Source: Patiria miniata (Eukaryota > Echinodermata > Asteroidea > Valvatida > Asterinidae). Taken from it: DNA of 64,000 bases. Location of the stretch: positions 4,526,001 to 4,590,000 of the forward strand of contig NW_024037053.1 of NCBI RefSeq assembly GCF_015706575.1. The letters run 5' to 3'. Every line of letters begins with the position of its first letter. The first letter of the stretch is position 1. The notes under the pieces are model-generated. The model was not told the origin of the DNA, ran no database searches, and worked only from the letters and a program-made list of their open reading frames with translations. The position numbers and the translations under genes are program-made. Of this stretch, positions 11,295-23,500 are shown piece after piece.

Positions 11295-14200
11295 ATGGCA
11301 GGGCAGGGAACCAACTCGATGGGACGGCTCTTCCGTGAGTTCTTTAACTTTGGGAGTAAGGAGCTGACTCACTGGTTCCCGTCACACATGGCCAGAGGTA
11401 AACAAACAAACAAACAAACAGCAGTGATGTTTTGATGTTTGTTTTTGTGATGGATCACGAGTACAGCGGAAGTTTGGTCTCAAGTAACGGGATCGGGAAA
11501 AGTTCCATACTCGGATGCCAATTTATCTGCTGCCAAACATATTAATTGTCACCTCACCTTGTCATTTGAACCAAGAGAAATCCAGGAAGCTGTGTTAAGG
11601 TGAAAAAAATTTACTCAAAATGTGTTTTTAGAGCACATTTTGGATGCATACGTCGTGCAGAACTAACTTGAAGCAGCCGGTCAAAACTGATTGTAGTGGC
11701 TGAAAGACAGCGGTACGTTATACACGTGACATCAACAACCATGACGTCGCATGAGCCTGCCAATGATAGTGCAATACGTCATTATGAATATTTATTTTCT
11801 CATGAATATTTAGTTTATTTCAATGGATACTTCAAATACGTCCAAAGATTGATTATTGCAACAGCGATCGTGCGCGGCCTAGCGGTTAAGAGTCTCGTGT
11901 GTCAAGCAAGCGTCAGAGGTTCGAATCCCGATGAAGTAACTGACTGATTAATAAATAGAAATTAAGGAAAGGAGAGGGTGAGAGTGGAGGAGGGAAAGTG
12001 GAGGAATAACCATAAAAGATGTAACTTTTGGCGCTAGAAAATTAATTGAAAAAAGTGACGTCCGAGTATGGAATTTTTTCCACGGGATCAACAATAATAG
12101 TTCATTTGCTTAGCTTGTTGTGACTTGACTTATGACTGGATCGATGAGTTGTGTTGCGTTATTTTTTTATTGTCCTCTTTTTTTTCTGGTAGGACTCAAG
12201 CGAATGCGCAGTTCACTACGGAATGTGGATTGCATTGTTGAAGTTCATGATGCCAGGGTATGTATGAGAAATAATAATACCAAAAATGTTGCTTTAACAA
12301 TAACATAACAATCACATTTCAAGAGTACAAACATTGTGCCAAATGATTACTGCATTGTGTGGATTTGGAGGATTTATGACGTTTTACAAAAATGTATACC
12401 CAAGAAGTTAGAGGTGAATTTTAAAACATGTTTGAAATGCATCACATGGTCCATACTTTGACTCTGTTTTTTTTTCTTTTCACCCAGATCCCTTTTGCCG
12501 GTAGGAACCCAATGTTTAAGGACATCTTTGCCGTCAGGCCGCATCTCCTGATCCTGAACAAGAAAGATCTGGCTGATACCACACCACACAGAACAAGCGT
12601 GAGTATTTCCAGATTGGTAGTAATGTCCTCACAGGTGAGTTACAAGTGAGTCGCAGTCATCACAAGTTAGTCACAAGTCAGTCACAAGTCAGATACAAGT
12701 CAGTCACAAGTCAGTCACAAGCCAGTCACAAGTCAGTCACAAGTCAGTCACAAGCCAGTCACAAGTCAGTCACAAGCCAGTCACAAGTCGGTCACAAGTC
12801 AGTCACAAGTCAATCACAAGTCAGTCACAAGCCAGTCACAAGTCGGTCACAAGTCAGTCACAAGTCAACCACAAGTCAGTCACAAGCCAGTCACAAGTCA
12901 GTCACAAGTCAGTCACAAGTCAATCACAAGTCAGTCACAAACAAATGACAAGTCCCATTATAGGACACCCCTCCCCCCCCCCCAGCCTTCATCAAGCTTT
13001 TGAATTGTAGAAGTTCTAGTTTTTGACTTGTATTGTTTGTTTCATCTTCAGGAAATTCGAAACCGGTTAAAAGAAGAGGGGGTCGAAAATATCTTATACA
13101 CGGAGTGCCTTGGACAACGCAGCCCAAGTGTAAAAAATGTAAGTATGAAATACTATTTTATATTCAACCTAACATTAAGGTTGTAGCCATTCAAAAGTTC
13201 AAAGTTTTCCAGTAAAGCCACCTATGGAACACATAATTTCTTAGTTGCTGGAGCACTTGGCCACCATTTCTGCGGGTCTCTGGCTCCAGTCCTGGTTGAC
13301 TCACTTCTAATTCTGCTGTTGTATTGGGTTCTGGTCTAGGTGGTTCCCCGGGTGATTGAACTGATAGAAAGCAGCGATCGTTATCACCGTTGTGAGGAAA
13401 GGGAATTGTCAGTGATGGTCATCGGTATTCCTAACGTCGGAAAATCTTCCCTCATCAATGCTATGAGAAGGATATACCTTAATAAAGGTGGTTATGAATT
13501 GTCTTAATTCCTTAAAACAATTAGCACCTGTACTAAATTGTATTACATTGTACTACAATGTTACATTGTATTACATTGTATTACATTGTATTACACTGAA
13601 TTACACTGTATACATTGTATTACATTGTATTACATTGTATTACATTGTATTACATTGTATTACATTGTATTACATTATATCACATTGTATTACATTGTAT
13701 TACATTGTATTACATTATATCACATTGTATTACATTGTTTTACATTGTATTACATTGTATTTATTCCTTGTTGAATCCATAAAACCACACGGTGCTGGGC
13801 GGTTTTGGGCGGTACAGGGAGTAACAGGCAGGACAGTTTGTGCAGTGCAGGGACTAAAGGGGTTAACGAGAAAATTGATTTGTTTTCGACTTTTTTTTTT
13901 TTTTTACCAACAGGCAAAGCGACACCAGTAGGCGTAAGGCCTGGAGTGACTAGATCTGTCATGCACAAAATCAAAGTAAGTCATGAGTCTTTAAAGCAGA
14001 ATTTTTAGTGCCACTAAAGTATCAAGGTTTTGTTCAACTGCCAATGCCAATAATTATTGCAATTGCATACTTTTGAAAGTGTGTAACATTACAGTTAATC
14101 TGTTGAAGCAGTGACTGTTTTTTCTCTATTTCCTTCAAGGTAAGCGAAAGGCCAGAAATCTGGTTGCTTGATACGCCGGGGATCATGACCCCGTTTGTCA

Positions 14201-15278
14201 AAGACGTTGAGGTCGGCATGAAATTGGCACTGTGTGGTAAGATCAATCAATGAAATAGTCCCCCCCCCATTTCCCCCAAACTCCGCCTCTCCCCTCCCCC
14301 CAAAAAATCATAAACTTAGTTTGATGGAAACATTGCTGATCTGGCAAGAACATAATTGCTTGCTACCTGAGTAACAACTTCAAAGAGTTTGTTTCTGTGA
14401 TTAAGTCTTTGACTAGTCTGTAAAAGGAGGGTATAACGAGTTAAGTATGTACCTTTCCTATAGGAACATTGCAAGACCACGCTGTGGGAACCGACATCAT
14501 TGCAGACTACCTGCTGTACGTTCTCAACAGATACAACCACAACAGGTACGATTCATATCAGGTTGGCTACTTTGACCACCCTTTGACTGGTGTGGGGTTT
14601 GAACCTGTGACCTGTGGACTGCTATTCCAGTGCTCTACTCACTGAGCTTTTCAGACCTATTTTGGCGGTTCCCCATTTTGTCAATGTCTTTGTTCAAGGG
14701 GTGCTAGTCAGAAGCCATAAACCTGTATATGCCATGTAGCCAGGGATCACGCCCAAAGTCACGATGCTAGCAACATTGGCAATGCTGCAAACCTGGGAAA
14801 TAGCAAATGGGGATCACTCAGAGATCCGTCTACAGTGACAGATTGTGCCCAGCTCCAGTGTTCCCAACTACAGTTGGACTTGTTGAATTATTCGCTATAA
14901 ATGGTGGTGTGCTTTTCATGCAGATACGTAGAATTTTATGAGCTGGGAGGCCCAAGCGATGACATCATGGACGTATTGACACAGATCGCTAAGAAACTGA
15001 ACAAGATTACCCGCATGAAAACAGCCGAAGGTGATATCGATTTCTATATTCCTTAATTGAATCCTTCGATGATATATAGTAAAGCTGTGTAACACTAAAG
15101 GATTTTTGATACATAAATAGGAGACAAGCTTTATTCCGGTAGAAATAATCATGTTTGTTTTCCCATTTTCTGTGCTCTCACAGGTTCGGTCGTCCCAAGG
15201 CCCGACATAAACGCAGCGGCTGCGCACATGATTAAATCCTTCCGAAAAGGCAACTTGGGTAATATCACCCTAGACTGA
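11295..15278 (+). CDS. MTG1: MTG1, mitochondrial ribosome-associated GTPase 1 (complete, 10 exons)
   Basis: This is a circularly permuted YlqF/RbgA-type GTPase which in animals assists maturation of the mitochondrial large ribosomal subunit on the matrix side. Exons: 11295-11397, 12193-12257, 12488-12598, 13052-13138, 13340-13487, 13914-13975, 14140-14236, 14464-14545, 14924-15030 and 15184-15278. They join to 318 residues plus stop (human about 334). Motifs appear in the permuted order typical of the family: NKKD (G4, exon 3), GIPNVGKSSLINA (G1/P-loop, exon 5), PGVTR (G2, exon 6) and DTPGI (G3, exon 7). The C-terminal helical region ends GNLGNITLD. A second in-frame ATG lies eight codons after the first. 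The N-terminal ELTHWFPSHMARGLKRM is the family signature. Introns 3 and 5 are filled with minisatellites. Confidence 0.96.
11865..11945 (+). repeat. tRNA-like fragment in MTG1 intron 1
   Basis: GCGCGGCCTAGCGGTTAAGAG (A-box-like) is followed by GAGGTTCGAATCCC (B-box-like). The spacing is tRNA-like, but the stems do not pair fully. It is probably the head of a degraded SINE. Confidence 0.5.
12640..12945. repeat. 11-bp minisatellite (GTCACAAGTCA unit) in MTG1 intron 3
   Basis: About 27 copies of TCACAAGTCAG and variants lie in the sense orientation of MTG1. The run begins about 40 nt after the exon 3 donor. Its first units resemble 5' splice sites (CACAGGTGAGTTACAAGTGAGTC). The same core is found in sense in introns of SMARCA4 (3410-3715) and p85 (26600-27060). 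Confidence 0.95.
13538..13765. repeat. 10-bp minisatellite (ATTACATTGT unit) in MTG1 intron 5
   Basis: About 22 copies of a 10-bp unit TATTACATTG, with a few longer interruptions (TATATCACATTG). It starts about 50 nt downstream of the exon 5 donor. The frames through it (YYIVLHCITL...) are repeat artefacts. Confidence 0.94.
14560..14730. repeat. tRNA-like dispersed repeat in MTG1 intron 8
   Basis: On the minus strand this looks like a tRNA-derived SINE head. The plus strand reads GGGGTTTGAACCTGTGACC...CAGTGCTCTACTCACTGAGC, then GTTCAAGGGGTGCTAGTCAGAAGCCATAAACC. A sister copy is at 56160-56310. The acceptor stem is not complete, so it is not a functional tRNA gene. Confidence 0.7.
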
Positions 15279-15366
15279 CGACCTTAACACCAGAACAGAC
15301 TACAGTGCAATTGGACTCAGTGCGTGAACTTTTAAGACTCTCCAGTAAATAGTTTCAATGCCTTTC

Positions 15367-15372
15367 AATAAA
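15367..15372 (+). terminator. Likely polyadenylation signal of MTG1
   Basis: AATAAA lies 89 nt after the MTG1 stop codon, at a normal distance for a short 3'UTR. Confidence 0.6.
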
Positions 15373-18300
15373 TTAGCCTCGGTTACTTGAATGTTATTTC
15401 AAGAAACTTTTAATTAAAAAAGAAAGTCAAGAAAAACTACAAAAAGAAACACAGCCATCTCCACATTTGTACGAAATCATGGACTTTTTTATTAGTAAAG
15501 TATAGTTTGTATTCAGAATATTAAGCACTATGACTATACATATTAATTTAACACTTCGGGCCATTGCTGGCAGAAACGACTTGTAAAACTTTCATTTTTT
15601 TTTTTACACTTTTGGGGTTCTCTTGCATTTCTTTGTTAGGACTGATTTTATTTTTTAAATAACATTTGTAATAATTTAAAGCATGAAACTTCTTGCCTGA
15701 TTTATTTTGTCAGTGAAAAGAAGACGGGTTAAAAACCCTTTCCATTCATAGTTTACATCTGGGCAATTCCGTAAAATCCAATTCTCTGCATGCATCCGAC
15801 CACATGATGTACAAGGTCGTTAAGGTGGTGGTACCTTAGTTTGATTAGTAACTGTTTTCTACTAATTAGATGTCACATTATTAGTGATGTATCACATTCA
15901 CTTTTCCAACAGCAGCTCATTAAAGTGTCTGACATGTACGTCCAAATTTATGGAATTGCCCATTTCAAACAATGAAGTTAAATAGACAAGTTGCCAGTAT
16001 ACTAAATTTAATGCAACTAAAACAATTTTTATCTTCAAGTTTTTCAATCGATCATTTAAATTTCATATTTTTTAATCACCTGAATTCAAAATAAATTAAA
16101 TATCTAAACTCCACAGATGACTGGATATTCATCTGAATGAAGATTCTTATTTCAAAATTGAAAAGTTCCTCAAAATATTCTTTTCAGTTTGAGTCTTTAC
16201 AACTTTTGTGAGTATAATTCGATTTGATTTCATATCTGATTTCATTGTAATCATACATTTTCATTTGATTTTTTTCTACAAAATTCTCGCACTCCTGCAA
16301 ACACCTAGACAATCTAAGACTTTTCCGAGCTTTTTACCACGCACTGACCCTGGGGAAAATATATACATATCACAAACCTTTTTATTAGCGCATGTGATCT
16401 TCATCTTTAAATATCACAAACATTTTTTTTATACAGTCAGTTTTTTTATACACACAAAAATAAACCACTTCTGAAAAGATATTTTCAGACAACCATTGCG
16501 AAATTACACTATGCACAAAATAATTGCATAGAAGAATGTGTCTTCTGAGTATCTGATGACAGAACATTGATTAAAACGTTGGGCTTGCATGCTTATCCCC
16601 ATAAAGTACAAAAAACGTGGTTACACGAAAAGCTTGACAAACTAATGACATGAGCTGCTGCTTAAGAACAAAGAGCTCAACGTGATTAGTGCGAACAGCA
16701 GTATCGTGAAATCTGTACATAGAAAATACTGCTTAAAAAACAACTTGCTTTTTGAAGATCAACCGAGTACCAGTTGCAGGCGTTGTGAATTACACTTCTT
16801 GGTTGGTAACCGGTTAATGCTGATTAAATCTCTATAAACATGTACTTAGCAAAATGCTGGTTAGCATATTTCAGTTCAGTTCAAACTTCCCCGGTTGAGG
16901 TCAACTGCCAAAACTGATAGTTGCAATTTCTCAATTTTTTTTTTTTAATGTTTGGTTTCCTAGAAAAGCAAGGCTGGCGTTAATTTGTAATTTCCTGAAC
17001 GGAAACACTCTGTTCTTTTGTTTTAAAGATAATACATGTAAATGACATTTGCAAACATCAAAAAAGAATAAATATTAAGAAATATCTGACAGGACTGCAA
17101 GTGATAATAATCTCAAGCATCCTGTGAAATCATGGCACCTGGTGTGCTGTCATTTTCAAGAAAAGTGGACTTTTTTTACATCAAATACTGCCCCCAATTT
17201 ACCAAATTTAATGAGTCCCCATTTTTTTTGTGCAATTGGTTACACATCCGTGAACGGGCGCAAGCCAGCTAGTCTGGTTCCCTGGCCTGACAATAAAATG
17301 CTTCCCCATAAAACAGTGACGGCCCGCCCATAGGACGTTTGAAAGAAATCCCTTTAAAAAAGTACACTGTTCGTACAAACTCCTAAAGTCTGGTTATTAG
17401 ATAACCTCTTTTGGGGAAAATACAAAAATAAAGTTGTGAACAGTCACTCACAAAAAAATAGCTAAGTACAAATACAAGTTTGAATGGTTTGTCTCTGTTT
17501 AGAAACTTGCAAACTGGTACCCTGCCAAATTGAAAAGCTTTCTACAGCCACTATTGGGGAACCAGTGTAAAGGTTTTTGTAAGCCTTAAATTATATGCCA
17601 TTTCATTTTTAGATTTTTAGAAAAAAAAGAATTTTTTTTTCAACTGGGTACAAATATTATTTCCCTCTACATTTTCTACATAAGCTGGACCAAATGTTGA
17701 ATTTTCTCCAACAGATCGTTTAAATACACAACTTTTGGTCGTTAGAATAATATGAAGTATTTGTTAACGTTATCAAGAGCACCTTCTTTTTGTAATTTTT
17801 CCAAATTTCATTTTGAAGACCTTTTTACAATTCTAACTACAATTGCAATATACAGACAGGAACAAAGACAGGGGTTACGAAAAAAAACAATAAAGGCTTG
17901 CAGAGCAAGACAAGAAAAATATACACTTTTACGACTATTATTATCATCAATTTTACCCTTTTATATACAATCCAAGAGGTTTTAGTTACAAAACAAAACC
18001 TGGAATTTTTGTTACGTAACTTTTTTTTTAATTACATGTACATGTACGCTCAGTATGGAATGCACGGTGATAATCTGAGGCATTTTGTAAAAAAAACACA
18101 AAACAATAAAGAATAAACAAGACCTTAATTTCAACTGGCCAAGTCTCCTAAGCTCCAATCTGCTTTTAAGCTGCAATCACTCCACTTTCAAAAAAAAATT
18201 GCGTTTCTGTAAACACCATCTCATAATTATACCCCAACCCCAGGTTTTTGAAAGGGGGTTTACTTTGCCTCAAACGAAAACACATTTGGCCATTGATGCA

Positions 18301-19285
18301 AAGTTTTTGCAGGAGTATTAACTGTTAAAACTTCAGATATACTCCAATTTACAAATTGCCTTTAAAGTCTTTTTTTTTGCAAAGGCATTCCACTGTTGAT
18401 CCAAGCACTCTTTCATAAAAATTCAATACCAGGTTTTTTCTTTCTTTTCCGCTGAGCTAACTTCTGACAACATCTTCAACATTTACACATAAATATCCCC
18501 CCAAAATTGATTTTACATCTCTAAACCAAGCTTATAGATGTGGCTAATAAGTGCCAAACGGCGAAGAAAGACTTTCAAAAACTCAATAGTTAGAGATATG
18601 CAACGTTAAATAAACCAGTCGAAGAGTAAAACCGGTGGATTCTGCGATTCTGCTCTGCGCGCTAATTCCAGGGGGCGCTCTATTCTTGATTGTTGTGCAA
18701 CACAACTGCGATAACTGTATGCTGAAGCTAGCGTCCATATAATTTTTTTTCTCTAATCAGAGAACTACTGTGTATCATAGAGGACATGTGCACTGAACAC
18801 TTTTATCGAATTACAGCGTATGCCTAGTGCATTGACCTCAAGACTAGTGCACCTGGAGAGCCATTGTGGAGAGTGTTAGGTAACTGATAATGGGTCTGGG
18901 CACAAGACTCTAGGCTGATTGTCAACTTAAAACCGTTTTTTTTTCCCCCCATTAGACGTAGCAGAATATTTAGGGACATTTGGTAATATTCTTCCAAAAG
19001 TTCCGGTTATGTTGCTCCTTCGAATAAAAAAGAAAGTTTAATACATTTGGAAATAATCTAATTCATTCATTATATCTGACAGAAATCACGCTTGGAGAAA
19101 TTGCCATACAATATTAACATATTGTTCACCTCTCTGGGTCACTAATAAGTAATATACCACTGTTCTCCGATACTCCATCCTATCCCCAATTTAAGATCTT
19201 TACACATAACAACAGGCAGATACTACACGACATTTTTCTTGCACATCAATAAAAATCACAACCTTTACCCTTGGACCTCTAAGCA
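15373..19285. other. Convergent intergenic region between MTG1 and p85 (3'UTRs)
   Basis: A 3.9 kb AT-rich stretch without a credible gene. MTG1 and the p85 gene end towards each other, so part of it is probably the long p85 3'UTR on the minus strand. At 17190-17335 there is an inverted partial copy of the repeat also found at 35345-35830 and 39340-39820 (GCAATTGGTTACACA...GGGCGCAAGCCAGCTAGTCTGGTTCCCTG). Weak GCTAAGCA-type repeats lie near 16740-16870. Confidence 0.6.
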
Positions 19286-20518
19286 TCACCGTGGGACGTC
19301 CGTGGGTTGGGGACCGTGGACCGGATATGATAGCTTCGTGTCCAGCTCTTCGTTGTGTTGGGTCAGCGGATTTTGCTGATAGGCTAGGACTAGCTCCTTC
19401 AGTGAACTGTAGAGATTGTACGGCTCAGCAAAGCCGTAGCCGGTCTGAGTATGGTTGATCTTGCAATGGCGAACCTCGCCGTGATCTTTAGCACTAGGGA
19501 AACAAAAAAAGACAAATCCATACAAATTTTAATCTCAAAATGTGGCCAAAGCTTCAAATATTCCTGTTGCGATCCTATTTCTACCCCTTAATAAATTCAA
19601 AATCTTAATATGTATTCTTTTCCAATTGCCATTACTTATCACAAAACATCGTAATACAAATGTTTAAAATTGTCACATTTTGTACAATATAACAAGTAAA
19701 ACTTGTCCTTAAATTGTAATGCCTTTGAAATGGAAACAAAATTTTAGCAACAAATATTAAAATCTTAAAGGTCTATAGGATCATGCTTTTTGTTCATTTT
19801 TTTTTCGTATGAAGCAACAAAACTGCTCCAAATCTTAAGAAGGGTGTATAATTATATATGACTTCAAGCTTTGCATGGCGGATGAGATAAAATAGAAAAA
19901 TTGCGGGCAACACCATGTGGAAAGAAATCTCTTCTTGGAAGAAATGTGGTTCTGAAAAGAACCAGTTGGTTGAGTGTAGAACTGGACGTTTCGGACAGTG
20001 TGCTCTGCCCATCCTCAGAACAACACTTCTTCCAAGAAGATATTTCTTCCACATGGTGTTACCCGCAATTTTTTTCTATTTTAAGGGTGTATAATTAACT
20101 TGTTGAAGTTTCAGCTTTACTATACATTTTGGGGTTTTGTATTATTCCGTTGCTAATACATGTAACAAAAACTGTGCCCGCAGGCAAATTTAAAAAAAAA
20201 CGACCTGCAATTACTGTTTTCTTATGAATGATACAATTTCAATTTCACAGGGTATTTGGTACAAGTCCTATCTTCAATTATATATCCCAGTATGGTACTA
20301 AGCTAAAGAACACCAAATTAACGATGCAAGATTTCATTTCCGCGTGTACTTACACGATAGAGCATGCCCAGTCGCCCGGATGACTGCTGTTACGAACCAG
20401 GAACGTTCCCTTGGCCTTACCCCATAGTAGCTTCTCAGCCTCTGTTCTCGATACTGATGGAGTTAACCAGAGATTCTCGTTATGGTGTGGGAGGGAGGAT
20501 GAATCTGTCATCTGCTCA
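19286..20518 (-). other. PIK3R1: p85 exons 19-20: C-terminal SH2 domain and stop
   Basis: Exons 20518-20354 and 19493-19286. Landmarks: [26 protein letters not shown] (Arg917), [34 protein letters not shown] and [21 protein letters not shown]. The stop (TGA) is at 19286-19288, after a short tail GPQPTDVPR. Confidence 0.96.
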
Positions 20519-23500
20519 CTGTGATGAGAAAACCGAAAATATAACAGCAAACTTTAGTCAAATTGTAGTATAATTTTGAAACATTATTTTGTTCTTAACA
20601 AATTTAAGTTTTGTGAGTACTAAAAGCTGTCAAAGAGCTTGTGAGTTTACAATAAAGAGTTTACAATATTTCTAAAGTGCAACTTCAACCCATGACGGAC
20701 TTGGTATTATTAAATAACAGTTATTTATTACTGTCCTAGTCCCTACTGATAACAATTCACGAACAAGAATACAAAAGTGCCTTCAAAATGAGTTGAGTGT
20801 GTATGAAGTGTTAGTTGGGTCAACATTTGCCTTTTTAATTTTTTCTCAATTCTTTTAAATTTCATTTTTTTTGGGGGGGGGCATAGAAATTATGTTAAAC
20901 TTTTCTACAAATGGCCAAAGTGCTGTATTGCAGATGGTATCAACAGTGCTGGGTCAAATAGTGCAAACTTCCAAATGGATTTTCGTTAAAAACTGTGACA
21001 ACAATTCAAAAAGAATAATAATAGCCTAGGTAATTATCCCAAGTCACAGAAAGGAGGGGGTGGTCAAAAATGTGCATAGCTTCACAATTCTAGTTGAACA
21101 ATGAAGGAACATAAGTGCAAAGAAAATAATAAACATCTGGTAACAAAAGAAAAATGCTAATTTGGATGTGATCCTTGTGATAACTAATTGGTAATATGTG
21201 AATATTCTTAACACAACTTGGCTCACTTGGTTACTTTGCGGATTTAGAGCCAAGTTTCTCTCATCCTTGTCCTAACACAAATAAATAACATATTTAGTAT
21301 GTATAAATAGTATAAACATAATTTTAAAAAAAATACTTGAAATATTTCAGTCCATTTATGTGGAACAGGGCTTTTTTGAAAATAAAGTGATGATATGTTT
21401 AGTATCTTCCAGTTTTACAAAAGGTTTGGCACTGTATTCTAGGCAACTCCTCAAGATATGGAACAATTTTTTTGTCCAGACCTAGACAAAAATACTATTT
21501 TGTATTTTGTACATTTTTGCATGCCATACTTTGCAGGTGTTTTTTGTTAGCTGTACTCACTTTTGTAAGTTCTCCATGCTGAGCCATGCATTGATCTTTT
21601 CTTGTTTGACGCCTTTAGCTCCTAGCCACCTGCATGATTAACCAATGAAAACAGAGACAAATATAACAAGAGGAGTTCGAACCTCCAACCTTCACAATAC
21701 CAGACCGGTGTTCTATCATCACAAACGGGAAAGATTGTATTGTAGAGATGTAAAACACAGAAAATGGGGGGGGGGGGATGAATTTCAAGCTCTCTGAATT
21801 AATGACCGAACAGTTGATTAAACAATATTAAAAACTGAAAAAAAATGGTAAATCCATCCATAGTAATACAACACCCCTAAAAAATGACATAAGCTACCGG
21901 GGTACAGATAATAAAAATTGTACATAACCATTACATTGAAACTCACACAAAACACGTAATGCAGACAATAGTGATGTAAATTAAAACTGTATGGACAGCC
22001 ACATGAGGCAAAATGTCCACATTTCCTACCATGGCCTAATATGGAAACTTACATGTACTCATCACAAGTCACTTCTTCCAAAGATGCATTTTTAAAACCA
22101 TTTCTAGAAATTCCAGGTACTCTCCAGAATCAGTAAACAGCAATTTAAACCTTACTCCAACTATTCACGGAACTATTATTGAACACACACAGCAAATCAA
22201 AGTTCACATTCAACTCGGTTCTTTGAAGTCCACTCGATAATGGAATACTGCCAAACCACATCAATTTGTCGCCTTTTATACGTTTGTTTAGCCACTGGAA
22301 TTTGTGAAGCTTATAAAGATTGCAAAGAAGCTAGGTGACGTTTGGACAGTGACTCGCGCACGTGTGCCAAATGGTGTCACCACAAATTGGAGGGTTATCT
22401 AAGCATGCGTAAATCTCGTGCCCAATGGCCACAACGATTCGCTGTATTAAAACCGGCAGCACCTGACATATCCGGACTATGCTGAGGCTTAGCAGAAGCA
22501 GCCTAAGGACCTTGAAGGGATAAAATGAGTCACAGCCAGGGGGAGGGGGCAAGAGAGACAGGGGAGGGGGGACGTGTTGGCCCACTGCCTAGTCCTTGGT
22601 ACTCTGTGGCGATATCGTGGCGGGGATTAAGCAAAAGCCTTGATATCCTAGTCTAAAAATAAATGAAAATTGGCAGTAACAAATGACCAAAAAGACCGTG
22701 ACAAATTCCAATCTTTTTTTATGAATCTGGATGTTGAAATGAAGAGGAATACTGGTCGAATACCAAATCCAACAGTTGTAATGTGAGGCAATGAGTTGGC
22801 AAAAGTCGGTATCAATGTTTCAAGGGCATTTATACCCATAAGCCTGTAAGATGATACATGTATCAGGATTCTCACAAGTAGCAGGAAGTTTGATCACATT
22901 ACACCAGTGCTCAAGGAAATTCACTGGCTTCCTGTTAAGTACTGAATTATGTGTAAGCTATGTTTGTTGGTTTATAAATGTATCAACTGTCAGTGTCCTA
23001 ACTACTTGAATGGAATCATTTGCCTAACGAGAGATGTTTCCCGCAGAACCACTCGCCAATCTCAAGACACAATGAGGTTGCACTGTCCTATGACTAAGTT
23101 GTCCATGTGCAGTAACAGAGCCTTCTTATTGGTTGCCCCACAGGAGTGGAATAAACTTCATATTTACCCTCGGAGAAGTTGAGTGTCAGCAAAATCAGGG
23201 CTCAAAACACATTTTTTTAAGCAAGCTTATTTAACTTCATTGCCCACATGGTCACGAACCTTGTTTTTAACTTGTTTCCCAAACTGTTAGCAAACATGTA
23301 CATGTATATTAATTTTGCGTAGTGGTATCTTGTGAATAATTTAATAGTAAAATGGTATTTTTCATTGTTTAAATCTTTTTATATTTTTATGGATAGTAAT
23401 ATATTTGTCATCCTAGTTTTTCTCTACTTTTTTTGTTTACATGTATATAAAATTCCTTAATGGTCTATTCCATCCTAACGGTGCCGAAATCAATTCAAAA

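Noticed and set aside
12640..12945. CRISPR-like array
   Set aside because: The units are 11 bp in direct tandem without unique spacers, and this is a eukaryotic intron.
13488..13931. 147-codon frame YYIVLHCITL...
   Set aside because: Translation of the ATTACATTGT minisatellite in MTG1 intron 5.
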